Positions 1 through 7,825 of a stretch of DNA of 55,932 bases are shown one piece after another. Location: the NCBI GenBank assembly GCA_902362775.1, contig CABIXV010000009.1, forward strand, positions 786 to 56,717. The letters run 5' to 3'. Position 1 is the first letter of the stretch, and every line of letters begins with the position of its first letter. This DNA is from Clostridiales bacterium. Lineage in GTDB: Bacteria; Bacillota; Clostridia; Oscillospirales; Oscillospiraceae. Made by a program: the position numbers and the translations under genes. The notes beneath the pieces were generated by a model that ran no database searches, was not told the origin of the DNA, and saw nothing but the letters and a program-made list of their open reading frames with translations.

Positions 1-1205
1 GGGATCAGGCGGATGTTGTTGTGGTCGGCGCCGCAGTTGAGCAACAGCAGATCACGCTTCAAAGCCTCAGCCTGGACGGCGGCGCACAGGGCCCCGTCGG
101 GAGCGTTGTCCTCAGGCTTAACGAACTCGATGGCGTTCATCAGGCCCAGGCCGCGCACATCCCCAATGACATCGTACTTCTTCTGCAGGTCATAGAACTT
201 GCCGCGGACAACTTCGCCCATCTTCTTCACATTCTCAAGGACGCCGCCCTCATACAGCTCTTCCAGAACCGCCAGGGAGGCCGCGCAGGAAACGGGGTTG
301 CCGCCGTAGGTTCCGCCGTGAGCGCCCTTGGCCCACTTGTCCATGATCTCCTTCTTGCCAAAGACAGCGGACAGAGGCAGGCCGCCAGCGATGGCCTTCG
401 CGGAGGTAAAAATGTCAGGCTCTACGCCCAGAGTCTGCCAGGCGTACAGGTTGCCGGTGCGGCCAAAGCCCGTCTGGACTTCGTCAAAGATCAGCATGAT
501 GCCGTGTTTGTCACACAGCTCACGGACATACTTCAGCCACTCCACTGGGGGGACCACATAGCCGCCCTCGCCCTGAACAGGCTCCATCATGATCGCCGCT
601 ACCATAGAGGGATCCACGATCTTCTTGAAGATCTCATCAAACTGAGTGAAATACTCCTTGGGGCACTTGCCGTCCTCCATCTTGTAGGGAGTCCGGAACA
701 GATAGGGATACTCGGCAAAGTAGACGCTGGGCATCATGGGCTCGTAGTTCTTGCGGTAGGCAGCGTTGGAAGTGGTAATAGTCGCGGTTGCCATGGTACG
801 GCCGTGGAAGGCGTTTTTCATGGAGATGATGACAGGACGCTGGGTTGCGTACTTCGCCAGCTTCATGGCGCCCTCGTTGGCCTCAGCTCCGGAGTTGGAG
901 AAATACACCTTGTACTTATTGCCGGTCTTCTCCACCAGCTTCTCCATCAAAGTAGTATAGGGCTCATAGTACAGAATGTTATGTCCGGCGTGGATCAGAG
1001 TATGCAGCTGCTTCTCAGCGGCAGCGATCACCTTGGGGTGGCAGTGGCCGAGGGCGTTCGTGGCAATACCGGATGCCATATCCAGAATCTTCCGGCCATC
1101 CTCCGTATATAGATAACAGCCTTCTCCCCTTACAACACAGGGCGTTGTCTCCGCGTGCATCGCCATTGGAGGCAGGAGTACCTTGCTTCTCTCATGCTGA
1201 GTCAT
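1..1205 (-). CDS. Class III PLP aminotransferase (C-terminus cut by window edge)
   Basis: Pyridoxal-phosphate aminotransferase of the 4-aminobutyrate/acetylornithine-type (class III) family, cytoplasmic. The minus-strand reading frame is open from the window edge to ATG at 1205 (MTQHERSKVLL), preceded by AAAGGA. Seen: the glycine-rich stretch YFSNSGAEANEGAMKLA, the FHGRT segment, an LIFDEVQTGFGRTG block with the PLP-pyridine Asp, and SAKAIAGGLPLSA with the Schiff-base Lys. About 401 residues are inside the window; the family is usually 400-450, so only a short C-terminal piece is missing. It lies downstream of the AraC regulator on the same strand, at the end of the TRAP/LarA cluster. Substrate cannot be fixed from sequence; GABA, beta-alanine or another omega-amino acid are all possible. 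Confidence 0.9.
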   Translation of the reverse strand, partial: MTQHERSKVLLPPMAMHAETTPCVVRGEGCYLYTEDGRKILDMASGIATNALGHCHPKVIAAAEKQLHTLIHAGHNILYYEPYTTLMEKLVEKTGNKYKVYFSNSGAEANEGAMKLAKYATQRPVIISMKNAFHGRTMATATITTSNAAYRKNYEPMMPSVYFAEYPYLFRTPYKMEDGKCPKEYFTQFDEIFKKIVDPSMVAAIMMEPVQGEGGYVVPPVEWLKYVRELCDKHGIMLIFDEVQTGFGRTGNLYAWQTLGVEPDIFTSAKAIAGGLPLSAVFGKKEIMDKWAKGAHGGTYGGNPVSCAASLAVLEELYEGGVLENVKKMGEVVRGKFYDLQKKYDVIGDVRGLGLMNAIEFVKPEDNAPDGALCAAVQAEALKRDLLLLNCGADHNNIRLI

Positions 1206-1337
1206 AAACGTCAATCCTTTCTATTCATTATTGTTTGGGTCTTAAGAAATTTCTTTAAACATGCTTCATTAACTTGGCCACATTGTATCATCTGAGGAAA
1301 AAGAAAGATTGTAAAAAGTGGACATATCATCCAGTCC

Positions 1338-2108
1338 CTAGACGACCAAGCCAACCTTGCTGCGGCATACCTGATTCAAAAAAGAACTTGGGGTCATAGA
1401 AGTATATTGTTTGAAGTCATGGATAAAGTGAGGCTGGTCGTAGTAGCCAAGATCAACAATGACATCCATTATATCGGTATACTCTAAATAAGTGATGGCA
1501 GTTTGGGCTCGAATGATATCAGAGTATTTTTTGAGCGAGAGGCCAAAATGGCATTTAAAAATGTTGCTGATATAACGTTGACTATATCCCAAGGTACTTG
1601 TCATGTCTGATACCTTCAAGGTGCCAGGGGAATTAACAATCAATTTGGCTACGCAGTTGGCGATTATATGGATTGGAACGGTCTGCTGTCTGTAGAAGAA
1701 CCGGCGTGTAGCCTCAACCATACTGAGGAAGTCAGGCATCTCCCCCAATTCCTGCTCAAAGGAACCGGTATCAAGAAATTCAGAAAGCGGGATGCGATTG
1801 CCCACCAGAGAGGCAACATCCTGTTTCAAAAACTTAAAATGGATACCCGGCTGCAACTTCAGGCCAAAACAACGGCAGCAGGAACTGATGAGGGATTTTT
1901 TCCCCTGGAGAAAGCTCCCACATACATATCCACGGCAGACATTGCTCTCCCATGTGAATTGCAGATCGACACAGCCGTCAGGAATGGCAATAATATCAAT
2001 TTTTTTAGGATTTTCCAGCAGATATGCCTTTTCAAAGACCGGATCATCCAGCAGGACTTCCTGATAGCCAATCTGATGGCGGTTGATATAAAATGTCTTG
2101 AAATTCAC
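1338..2108 (-). CDS. AraC-family transcriptional regulator
   Basis: DNA-binding regulator of 256 residues. The C-terminal ~100 residues carry two helix-turn-helix units typical of AraC: LKVSDMTSTLGYSQRYISNIFKCHFG and the second-helix signature IMDVIVDLGYYDQPHFIHDFKQYTSMTPSSF. The N-terminal part resembles the small cysteine-containing sensor domain of DUF6597-type AraC proteins (IPDGCVDLQF, then a CCRCFGLKL segment). The start is GTG at 2108, with GGGGGG upstream. It follows the larA-like gene by 55 nt and probably controls the surrounding TRAP/LarA/aminotransferase genes. The Cys cluster might bind a metal or sense redox; that is only a suggestion. Confidence 0.85.
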   Translation of the reverse strand: MNFKTFYINRHQIGYQEVLLDDPVFEKAYLLENPKKIDIIAIPDGCVDLQFTWESNVCRGYVCGSFLQGKKSLISSCCRCFGLKLQPGIHFKFLKQDVASLVGNRIPLSEFLDTGSFEQELGEMPDFLSMVEATRRFFYRQQTVPIHIIANCVAKLIVNSPGTLKVSDMTSTLGYSQRYISNIFKCHFGLSLKKYSDIIRAQTAITYLEYTDIMDVIVDLGYYDQPHFIHDFKQYTSMTPSSFLNQVCRSKVGLVV

Positions 2109-2163
2109 ATATGTACCCCCCAGGTGATGTTCAGGCTACATAAACGCCCATAAAGGGTATAGG

Positions 2164-3450
2164 TTAATCTTCTAAAAGAGGAATCACTTCGCCGCCTTCT
2201 CCAATTATAAGGAGGAAAGGATCTTCAAATCTTTCTAGCGCCTGTTGCAGGGCCTGCTGTAAATTGGCTGGAGAACAATGGGACATTTGCCCACGCCGGC
2301 AATCTTCTGGCAGCAGGCCGTCAGTCACCAGCGTGACGTTTGAATGTCGAACTACTCGGCCCATACTCACACCTACCGCCATAGTAAGCAGATCCTCTCC
2401 AGTATTTTGGGAAGCAATGCGGTGGGAGAGAACCTCTGTTCCGTTTTCCAATGCCATATAATCCAGTATCTGGGGATGGGGTCCTACTCCTTCGGTACAG
2501 GCGGCCAAAAGAAGGAACTCGCCCCCCTTTGCGATCACACGAGTAGGACCATAGGCCGCTTTTCCACACTGCCAGAAATCGATGTCGATGGGGTAAGCAG
2601 AGGCCAGCACCACATCAGGCCGTTGCTTCAAAGATACACCGCACACAGCCTGGGCATAGGATACCGCCTTCCGGTGGGCATGGATATAATGCCCTGCTAC
2701 TGCGCGATACAGATTCATATTCTCGTCCAACACGGTGTTGATAATGTAGTGTAAGCCTATATTTTTGGTCCACTCCTCCACTGCCAGACGAACAGGACAT
2801 TCCACCATGCCTAGAAGCACCTCATCCCGAAGTCCCTGCATGACATGGAACTCAGAGACAATATCGGCAGAAGTAATACCAGGATAGAGGATCTTCGCGC
2901 CGCCTGACCAGCCCATACAGCCGTGCGGCACCACATTTCCAATGCCGATACGTATATCTGCCTCCATAGCTGGCTTATATACCCGGATCGGCGTGCCTAA
3001 TTCGCTAGTGCCAACCTGGGTGAGCATATCGGGATTCTCAAATTCGCTGTTGAGAATTTGGTAGCGGTCCACAATATCCTGTCCGAATTTGGCTGCAATT
3101 TCCTCTTGTGTCATGGGCCGGTGGCTGCCCAGCGCAATGACAATAAAAATATCACGTCGAAGGATCCCAGCCCCTTCAATGCGGGGCAGGAGTTCCTGGA
3201 GTATGGTTCGGACAGGTGTCACGCGGGTATTGTCATCACTGATGATACAAACCCTTTGGCCAGGTCGAAGCAGGTTTTCGATCCGAGGCGCGCCGATAGG
3301 GTGGTCCAGCGCATCCCGAATCAGTCCGCCGTAATCAGTTACTTTTTCTGTCTGATTTAGTCGGGCATATTGAAATCGAATACCGTCCGGGATGCGGACA
3401 GTATAGCTCTTGTTTCCGCAGCGCAACGCAATACATCTGTCATCGTTCAT
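2164..3450 (-). CDS. LarA-family nickel-pincer racemase/epimerase
   Basis: Member of the lactate racemase family (LarA, DUF2088), enzymes that racemise or epimerise 2-hydroxyacids with the nickel-pincer nucleotide cofactor. 428 residues from ATG 3450; an upstream in-frame TTG gives five extra residues but ATG fits better. Conserved blocks are DDNTRVTP, ALGSHRPMT, NVVPHGCMGWSGGAK and EFHVM. Counted from this ATG, the residues equivalent to L. plantarum H108, H174, K184 and H200 fall at H110, H176, K186 and H202, a uniform offset of two, so catalytic, cofactor-linking and Ni-binding residues are all kept. No larB/larC/larE cofactor genes are in the window. Adjacent TRAP transporter suggests the substrate is an imported 2-hydroxyacid. 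Confidence 0.88.
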   Translation of the reverse strand: MNDDRCIALRCGNKSYTVRIPDGIRFQYARLNQTEKVTDYGGLIRDALDHPIGAPRIENLLRPGQRVCIISDDNTRVTPVRTILQELLPRIEGAGILRRDIFIVIALGSHRPMTQEEIAAKFGQDIVDRYQILNSEFENPDMLTQVGTSELGTPIRVYKPAMEADIRIGIGNVVPHGCMGWSGGAKILYPGITSADIVSEFHVMQGLRDEVLLGMVECPVRLAVEEWTKNIGLHYIINTVLDENMNLYRAVAGHYIHAHRKAVSYAQAVCGVSLKQRPDVVLASAYPIDIDFWQCGKAAYGPTRVIAKGGEFLLLAACTEGVGPHPQILDYMALENGTEVLSHRIASQNTGEDLLTMAVGVSMGRVVRHSNVTLVTDGLLPEDCRRGQMSHCSPANLQQALQQALERFEDPFLLIIGEGGEVIPLLED

Positions 3451-3525
3451 AAGAAGCGTCCCCAATAACGGTAAAATTCAAATATGAACTGTGAAAGCTG
3501 TCGACCAAAGGTTCAGGAATACTTG

Positions 3526-4017
3526 TCAACAGTTCACTGGTCTCTTTTTTTGCTTGCCCCTGGCCTCCGCAATATCAACGCGCCAGACAGAGGTGGCGGC
3601 GAGGGTAGACTGTATGGCGTGGCTGAAGCCAGACATATGCTCAGGCATTAACTTTTCACACAGCAAACGCAGAGCTTCAATCATTTCCTCTTGGTCCGTG
3701 ACCTCAACGGCGGTGCCAGTAACGATGGCAGACTGAAAATAGGTGGTATACTCATTGGGCGCGACAAATTCCGGCTCGTCCCCCCCTACGAAAGTAATGC
3801 ACACATTGGGGTTGGCGTGCAACAGGTCCAGCTTTCTCCCTCCCGCCTTGGCGCAGTGGAAGTAGAGGCAGTTGCCATTTCGAACAAAGGAGAGGGGCAG
3901 ACAATAGGGAAAGGCCTCGCTGGTATGAATAGACATAACGCCATGAGAGCAGTGGTCAATCAAGGACAGCGCAAATTCTTCCCCCTGTTCCCGATCGCTT
4001 CTTCGCATTGGATACAT
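3526..4017 (-). CDS. Pyridoxamine-5'-phosphate-oxidase-like flavoprotein (NimA type)
   Basis: Small split-barrel protein of 163 residues in the PNPOx-like/NimA group, which bind FMN or haem and in some members reduce nitroimidazoles. Seen: MYPMRRSDREQ start typical of this group, HGVMSIHTSEAFPYCLPLSFV, LYFHCAKAGGRKLDLL and NPNVCITFVGGD, which line the FMN site in relatives. Start ATG 4017 is preceded by GAGGAGGAGC. It sits between dctM and the larA-like gene on the same strand. Its role in the cluster is not evident; a redox or detoxification side function is likely. Confidence 0.85.
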   Translation of the reverse strand: MYPMRRSDREQGEEFALSLIDHCSHGVMSIHTSEAFPYCLPLSFVRNGNCLYFHCAKAGGRKLDLLHANPNVCITFVGGDEPEFVAPNEYTTYFQSAIVTGTAVEVTDQEEMIEALRLLCEKLMPEHMSGFSHAIQSTLAATSVWRVDIAEARGKQKKRPVNC

Positions 4018-4091
4018 AACAGCTCCTCCTCAAAACAGAAATATGTCACAGTGTCACAAAACCGCGTGGAATATCTTTTGTCCAGATTGGA

Positions 4092-4142
4092 TGGAAACAA
4101 AGCCGGAGGAAAGCGCAGGGCAATCCAACAGCTTTGTTTCCA
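4092..4142 (-). other. Intergenic stem-loop between dctM and the PNPOx-like gene
   Basis: A perfect 12-bp inverted repeat, TGGAAACAAAGC at 4092-4103 and GCTTTGTTTCCA at 4131-4142, with a 27-nt loop, lies in the 163-nt gap. On the transcribed minus strand it is not followed by a T-tract, so it is more likely an mRNA-processing or attenuating structure than a full terminator. Confidence 0.5.
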
Positions 4143-4180
4143 CCAATCATACATGCGCAGGAGCACACATCAAACAGGTT

Positions 4181-5461
4181 TTAGGATAGCAGCCAGACTA
4201 GAGCCATCGAGATGGGTTCGATGTAGGCAATGAGCAGCAGGCAGACAAACATGGCGGCCAAGAATGGGATAGCGGCCTTAGAGACCTCCTCTATCTTCAG
4301 CTTTGCAACAGCGGAGGCCACAAACAGATTCACACCGTAGGGAGGTGTTACAAAACCGATGGCCAGCGCTACAGTCATCATAATGCCGAAGTGGACAGGG
4401 TCCATTCCCACAGCCTTAACCATGGGCAGGAACACAGGGGTCAGGATCAGGCAGGAGGAAATATTGTCTACAAAACATCCCACCACCAGCAGAATGACGA
4501 TGATCAGAGCAATAATGGCGATCTTGGAGGAGACCGCGCTGAGGACCACATTAGCTACCTTGGCCGGGATCTGTTCCATGGTCAAATAGGCCGCGAAGGA
4601 CATGGAGAACCCTAGCGCCAACCCTGTGAAGCCGTTCATATCGGCGGTGCTGCGGTAAGATTCGTATACAATCTTCCAAGTCAGCTCATGGTAAACAAAT
4701 TTCCCTACGAACAGAGAATAAACAGTGGCAACCACCGCGGCCTCTGTCGGGGTAAAAATACCACCATAGATGCCTCCCAGAATAATGACGGGGGCCATCA
4801 GTGCGGGCAGGGAGTCCAAAAAGACCTTCAGGAAACTCTCATCGCTCTTGGTACGCTCAATTCCCTTATAACCGCGCTTTTTGGAAATAACCCAACAGAC
4901 AATCATCAGGCCAATGCCAATCAGAATGCCTGGAATAAAGCCCGCCTTGAACATATCACCCACAGAGGTGCCGGAAGCAACGCCGTAGATCACAAAGGGG
5001 ATAGACGGGGGAATGATGACGCCAATCGTACCAGCTGTGGCAGTCAAACCAGTGGAAAAAGCCCGGTCATAGCCCCGCTTTTCCATCTCTGGCAGCATGA
5101 TGGAGCCCATGGCGGTCACAGTAGCAGGACCGGAACCAGAGATGGCCGCAAAAAACATACAGCCGATGACGGTAGCCATGCCCAAGCCACCGGTAAACTT
5201 ACCCACCGCGGCGTCGGCAAGATTGACGATACGTCTGGCGATACCGCCCAGAGCCATCAAATTGCCCGCCAACATGAAGAAGGGAATGGCGATCAGCGTA
5301 AAGGAGTCCAGACCAGTAAACGCTTTCTGGGCCACCATCACAGGGCCAATGTTGCTGGTCAGGCAGATGGTCAGCGATGTGGCCACGCCCAGAGCGACGC
5401 CGATCGGCACACTCAGCATGATCAGCACAAAAAACACGCCAAACAGAAGCAGAATGTTCAT
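4181..5461 (-). CDS. dctM: TRAP transporter large permease DctM
   Basis: Membrane subunit of a tripartite ATP-independent periplasmic (TRAP) transporter, which moves a carboxylic acid inward with Na+ or H+. 426 residues with about a dozen hydrophobic segments and family blocks IPFFMLAGNLMALGGIARR, GCMFFAAISGSGPATVTAMGS and IIPPSIPFVIYG, all diagnostic for DctM. ATG 5461 overlaps the stop of dctQ (5458) as ATGA, implying translational coupling. It is third in the order dctP-dctQ-dctM. Confidence 0.95.
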   Translation of the reverse strand: MNILLLFGVFFVLIMLSVPIGVALGVATSLTICLTSNIGPVMVAQKAFTGLDSFTLIAIPFFMLAGNLMALGGIARRIVNLADAAVGKFTGGLGMATVIGCMFFAAISGSGPATVTAMGSIMLPEMEKRGYDRAFSTGLTATAGTIGVIIPPSIPFVIYGVASGTSVGDMFKAGFIPGILIGIGLMIVCWVISKKRGYKGIERTKSDESFLKVFLDSLPALMAPVIILGGIYGGIFTPTEAAVVATVYSLFVGKFVYHELTWKIVYESYRSTADMNGFTGLALGFSMSFAAYLTMEQIPAKVANVVLSAVSSKIAIIALIIVILLVVGCFVDNISSCLILTPVFLPMVKAVGMDPVHFGIMMTVALAIGFVTPPYGVNLFVASAVAKLKIEEVSKAAIPFLAAMFVCLLLIAYIEPISMALVWLLS

Positions 5462-5955
5462 TCAGCGGCCCCTCCTTCCACAGTTTTTTTGCCGATAAGA
5501 CTCTTAATTGTTGTTTCGATCAGACGTATGCTCATGAGCACCATTCCGACAGGAATGGAGGCGTAACAAATCTGCATGGGAATACGCAGGGCAGTAGATT
5601 TCTGCCCAAAAGCGGCAATCGTCTGGACTGCGGCCATGCCTTGAATAAAGACAAAGACAGCGAAGCCGATCCAGATGGCAGTAACAAACAATTCAAGGAT
5701 TTTCTGTCCTTTAGGGGAGAGGCGATCCTTTATCATGGTGATGCGGAGATGAGTGCCGTTGCGGGCAGCATAACTCACACCCAGCCAGGTCTGCCACACA
5801 TAGAGATAGCGCACAGCCTCTTCAGACCAGGATGGCGCGTCTTTAAATAGGAAACGCATCACAACCTGATAGAAAATCAGGGCGGTGCTAATCATCAAAG
5901 AAGGGACCAAAATATATTCCTCTAAATGATCCCAAATTTTAACCAAGGTTTTCAT
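5458..5955 (-). CDS. dctQ: TRAP transporter small permease DctQ
   Basis: Four-helix small membrane subunit, 165 residues, pairing with DctM. Seen: hydrophobic segments near the start (LVPSLMISTALIFYQVVMRF), the conserved WSEEAVRYLYVWQTWLG motif characteristic of DctQ, and a later IWIGFAVFVFIQG helix. ATG 5955 was chosen because GGGGGC sits at proper distance; the longer in-frame start at 5970 has none. It follows dctP after a 150-nt gap holding a strong hairpin. Confidence 0.93.
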   Translation of the reverse strand: MKTLVKIWDHLEEYILVPSLMISTALIFYQVVMRFLFKDAPSWSEEAVRYLYVWQTWLGVSYAARNGTHLRITMIKDRLSPKGQKILELFVTAIWIGFAVFVFIQGMAAVQTIAAFGQKSTALRIPMQICYASIPVGMVLMSIRLIETTIKSLIGKKTVEGGAAE

Positions 5956-6031
5956 GTATTGAGCCCCCATAATAACGTCGTAGACAAGGAAATGCCTTTA
6001 CCGAGTACCGAGTTCTGTTAATTGGTAAAGT

Positions 6032-6061
6032 GGGCGGGGATGCCTGCCGGCATCCCCGCCC
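6032..6061 (-). promoter_or_regulatory. 13-bp GC-rich hairpin between dctP and dctQ
   Basis: A perfect 13-bp stem (6032-6044 with 6049-6061, arms GGGCGGGGATGCC/GGCATCCCCGCCC) closed by a 4-nt loop. The downstream side on the minus strand has no T-run, so it is best read as a stem-loop that protects the dctP message or partially attenuates readthrough, giving more binding protein than permease. That role is known for other solute-binding-protein operons and is inferred here. Confidence 0.65.
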
Positions 6062-6105
6062 GCAACAGGAGACATTACTCAAGTAATTTGCGATAATATA
6101 TTTCT

Positions 6106-7167
6106 TTAATTATCTCGAATCTGAACTGCCATCTCGTAGATCTCAGGATCAATCATATTCTTGATGTCCTCTAGTTCCCAAACAGACTTGGTCGCCTCAC
6201 GCATCTCTTCGACCATTGCGGCGTCGGGATGGATAAATTCCACCCCAGCCTCGGCCATAGTGGCTTCCAGTTCCTCTTCCATCTCCGTGTTCAAACGGCG
6301 CTGATTCTCCATCGCGTACTTTGACCCATCCTCTACGACCTTCTGCAAGTCAGCGGGCAGGCTCTGCCAAAACGCCTCGGAGAAAACCATAGCGTTGGCA
6401 GCATAGATGTGGCCGGTGTATGTATAGTAGGGCTGAACCTCATATAGTTTAGCAGTGTAGGTCAGCACTACGCCGTTGTCCTGCCCTTCAACAACGCCCT
6501 GGGACAGACCGGTGTACAACTCGGAGAAAGCCATGGGAGTAGGAGAAACTCCTAGTGCGTCGTAAGTAGCAATATTAACAGGGGACTCCATAACACGAAT
6601 CTTCATATTCTTCATATCCGCCAGGGAAGTTATGGGGCGGACTTTATTGGAGATGTTGCGGAAAGCGTTTTCGCCGTAGGCCAGCAAACGCATACCGACA
6701 TTGGGGAGGTTCTCGGCCAGTTTGGCGCCAAACTCACCGTCTAACTGCTCATAGGCATCTTCCTTGCTGCTGAAAAGGAAGGGCAAGTCACACACAGCAT
6801 AGTTGGGCTCAAAGTTGGCTAAAGTAGACATGGGTCCAAAAGAGCATTGCACTGTATTCAGCTGCAGGGCTTCAAACAGCTCACGGTCGCCACCCAAAAC
6901 CGAATTGTTCTGTACATCTACCCGGATACGGCCGTTGGAGTTCTCCTCAACATAAGGCTTAAAATACTCTATCAGGGCGATACCGGAGGCAGAGTCGTCC
7001 TGAATGGTAGAACCGACAATCAAAGTAAATTCAGGATCAGAAGTGGTGCCGCTCGTTCCGCCAGCGTTGGAAGCGCTGGATGTGCTGGGTTTTTGGGTGT
7101 TGCCGCATGCAGCCAGACTCAGCATCATGGCACAGGCTAGAAGCATGGAAATGGTCTTTCTCTTCAT
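6106..7167 (-). CDS. dctP: TRAP solute-binding lipoprotein DctP
   Basis: Extracytoplasmic binding protein of the TRAP system, 353 residues. The N-terminus is a lipoprotein signal (MKRKTISMLLACAMMLSLAAC) with the lipobox cysteine at residue 21, followed by a Ser/Thr/Gly linker. Family features: IRVDVQNNSVLGGDRELFEALQ, MKIRVMESPVNIATYDALGVSPTPMAFSE (with the conserved Arg that binds the ligand carboxylate) and YTGLSQGVVEGQDN. ATG 7167 has AGGAGGATG upstream. First gene of the minus-strand cluster; a carboxylate ligand is expected from the Arg. Confidence 0.95.
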   Translation of the reverse strand: MKRKTISMLLACAMMLSLAACGNTQKPSTSSASNAGGTSGTTSDPEFTLIVGSTIQDDSASGIALIEYFKPYVEENSNGRIRVDVQNNSVLGGDRELFEALQLNTVQCSFGPMSTLANFEPNYAVCDLPFLFSSKEDAYEQLDGEFGAKLAENLPNVGMRLLAYGENAFRNISNKVRPITSLADMKNMKIRVMESPVNIATYDALGVSPTPMAFSELYTGLSQGVVEGQDNGVVLTYTAKLYEVQPYYTYTGHIYAANAMVFSEAFWQSLPADLQKVVEDGSKYAMENQRRLNTEMEEELEATMAEAGVEFIHPDAAMVEEMREATKSVWELEDIKNMIDPEIYEMAVQIRDN

Positions 7168-7430
7168 TTTTGTTCATCCTCCTCATTACATTTAGATCGG
7201 TTTTGGTTGATATACACTCTGGGGAAGCTTCCGGCCCATAAACCCAAGGAAGGAGCAGATTTGGACGGCCTGTTTACATTGGACTGGATTCTCCCACAGA
7301 AAGTACGATGACAGGAAACATATCAGAATTGGTCTGACTATGCCACAATTCTGCGGCTTCATGAGGATGCCAAGGTATTAGAAAATATACTCTTTTCAAA
7401 AGGTAATTATGTAGTGTTCTGTAATATAGT

Positions 7431-7444
7431 GTTCTGTATACAAA
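7431..7444. promoter_or_regulatory. Candidate GntR operator upstream of the TRAP operon
   Basis: The sequence GTTCTGTATACAAA with the palindrome TGTATACA (7435-7442) is repeated exactly at 7721-7734. A degenerate partial copy (GTTCTGTAATA) lies at 7416-7426. On the minus strand the site overlaps a possible -10 (TATACA) set 17 nt after TTTGGC, which would serve dctP. The otherwise gene-less 7168-7685 stretch is AT-rich and shows nothing else convincing. FCD-type GntR proteins commonly bind TTGTATACAA-like sites, and one is encoded at 9561. Confidence 0.55.
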
Positions 7445-7685
7445 CATGTAGAATATAGCCAAAAATATCAGGGAAGTTCGAAAAGACAATAGCACAAACG
7501 ACATTTATCTGTCAAGAGATAAAAAGATATCAAAAAATATTTTACTATTTCTGAAAAAATTATCCAAGATTTTTGTTTATAGTGTACAGCGATTAATGGC
7601 AACAGACTGGCAAAAATTATTTGTATTATATCAACAAAAAGATATTCGTATTTTCTTGCTATTTATCATAATCGTGATATTTGGG

Positions 7686-7714
7686 TTGACATTCAACTTT
7701 CTTTCAACTATAAT
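7686..7714 (+). promoter_or_regulatory. Consensus sigma-A promoter of the M20 peptidase/GntR operon
   Basis: TTGACA (7686-7691), 17-nt spacer, TATAAT (7709-7714): a perfect sigma-70-type promoter. Transcription would start near 7721, inside the operator at 7721-7734, and give about 105 nt of leader before ATG 7826. Confidence 0.8.
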
Positions 7715-7720
7715 ATTTAT

Positions 7721-7734
7721 GTTCTGTATACAAA
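7721..7734. promoter_or_regulatory. Candidate GntR operator at the transcription start
   Basis: Second exact copy of GTTCTGTATACAAA; the palindromic core TGTATACA is 7725-7732. Lying over the expected +1 of a consensus promoter, it is ideally placed for repression. The GntR gene is in the operon driven by this promoter, so autoregulation is likely. Confidence 0.6.
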
Positions 7735-7825
7735 GTACAAATGGCCAACTCTCAAACAAAGACATCAGGGTAATGTTTCTATTATATTCGTCCCATCTTT
7801 CTGGGACAAAGGAGGCATACCCGCC

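Noticed and set aside
21..1112. Plus-strand 363-codon frame at the window start
   Set aside because: Antisense shadow of the class III aminotransferase, whose PLP motifs are read on the minus strand.
7274..7504. 76-codon minus-strand frame upstream of dctP as a leader peptide
   Set aside because: No good ribosome site, unconserved-looking composition, and it overlaps the operator and promoter region.
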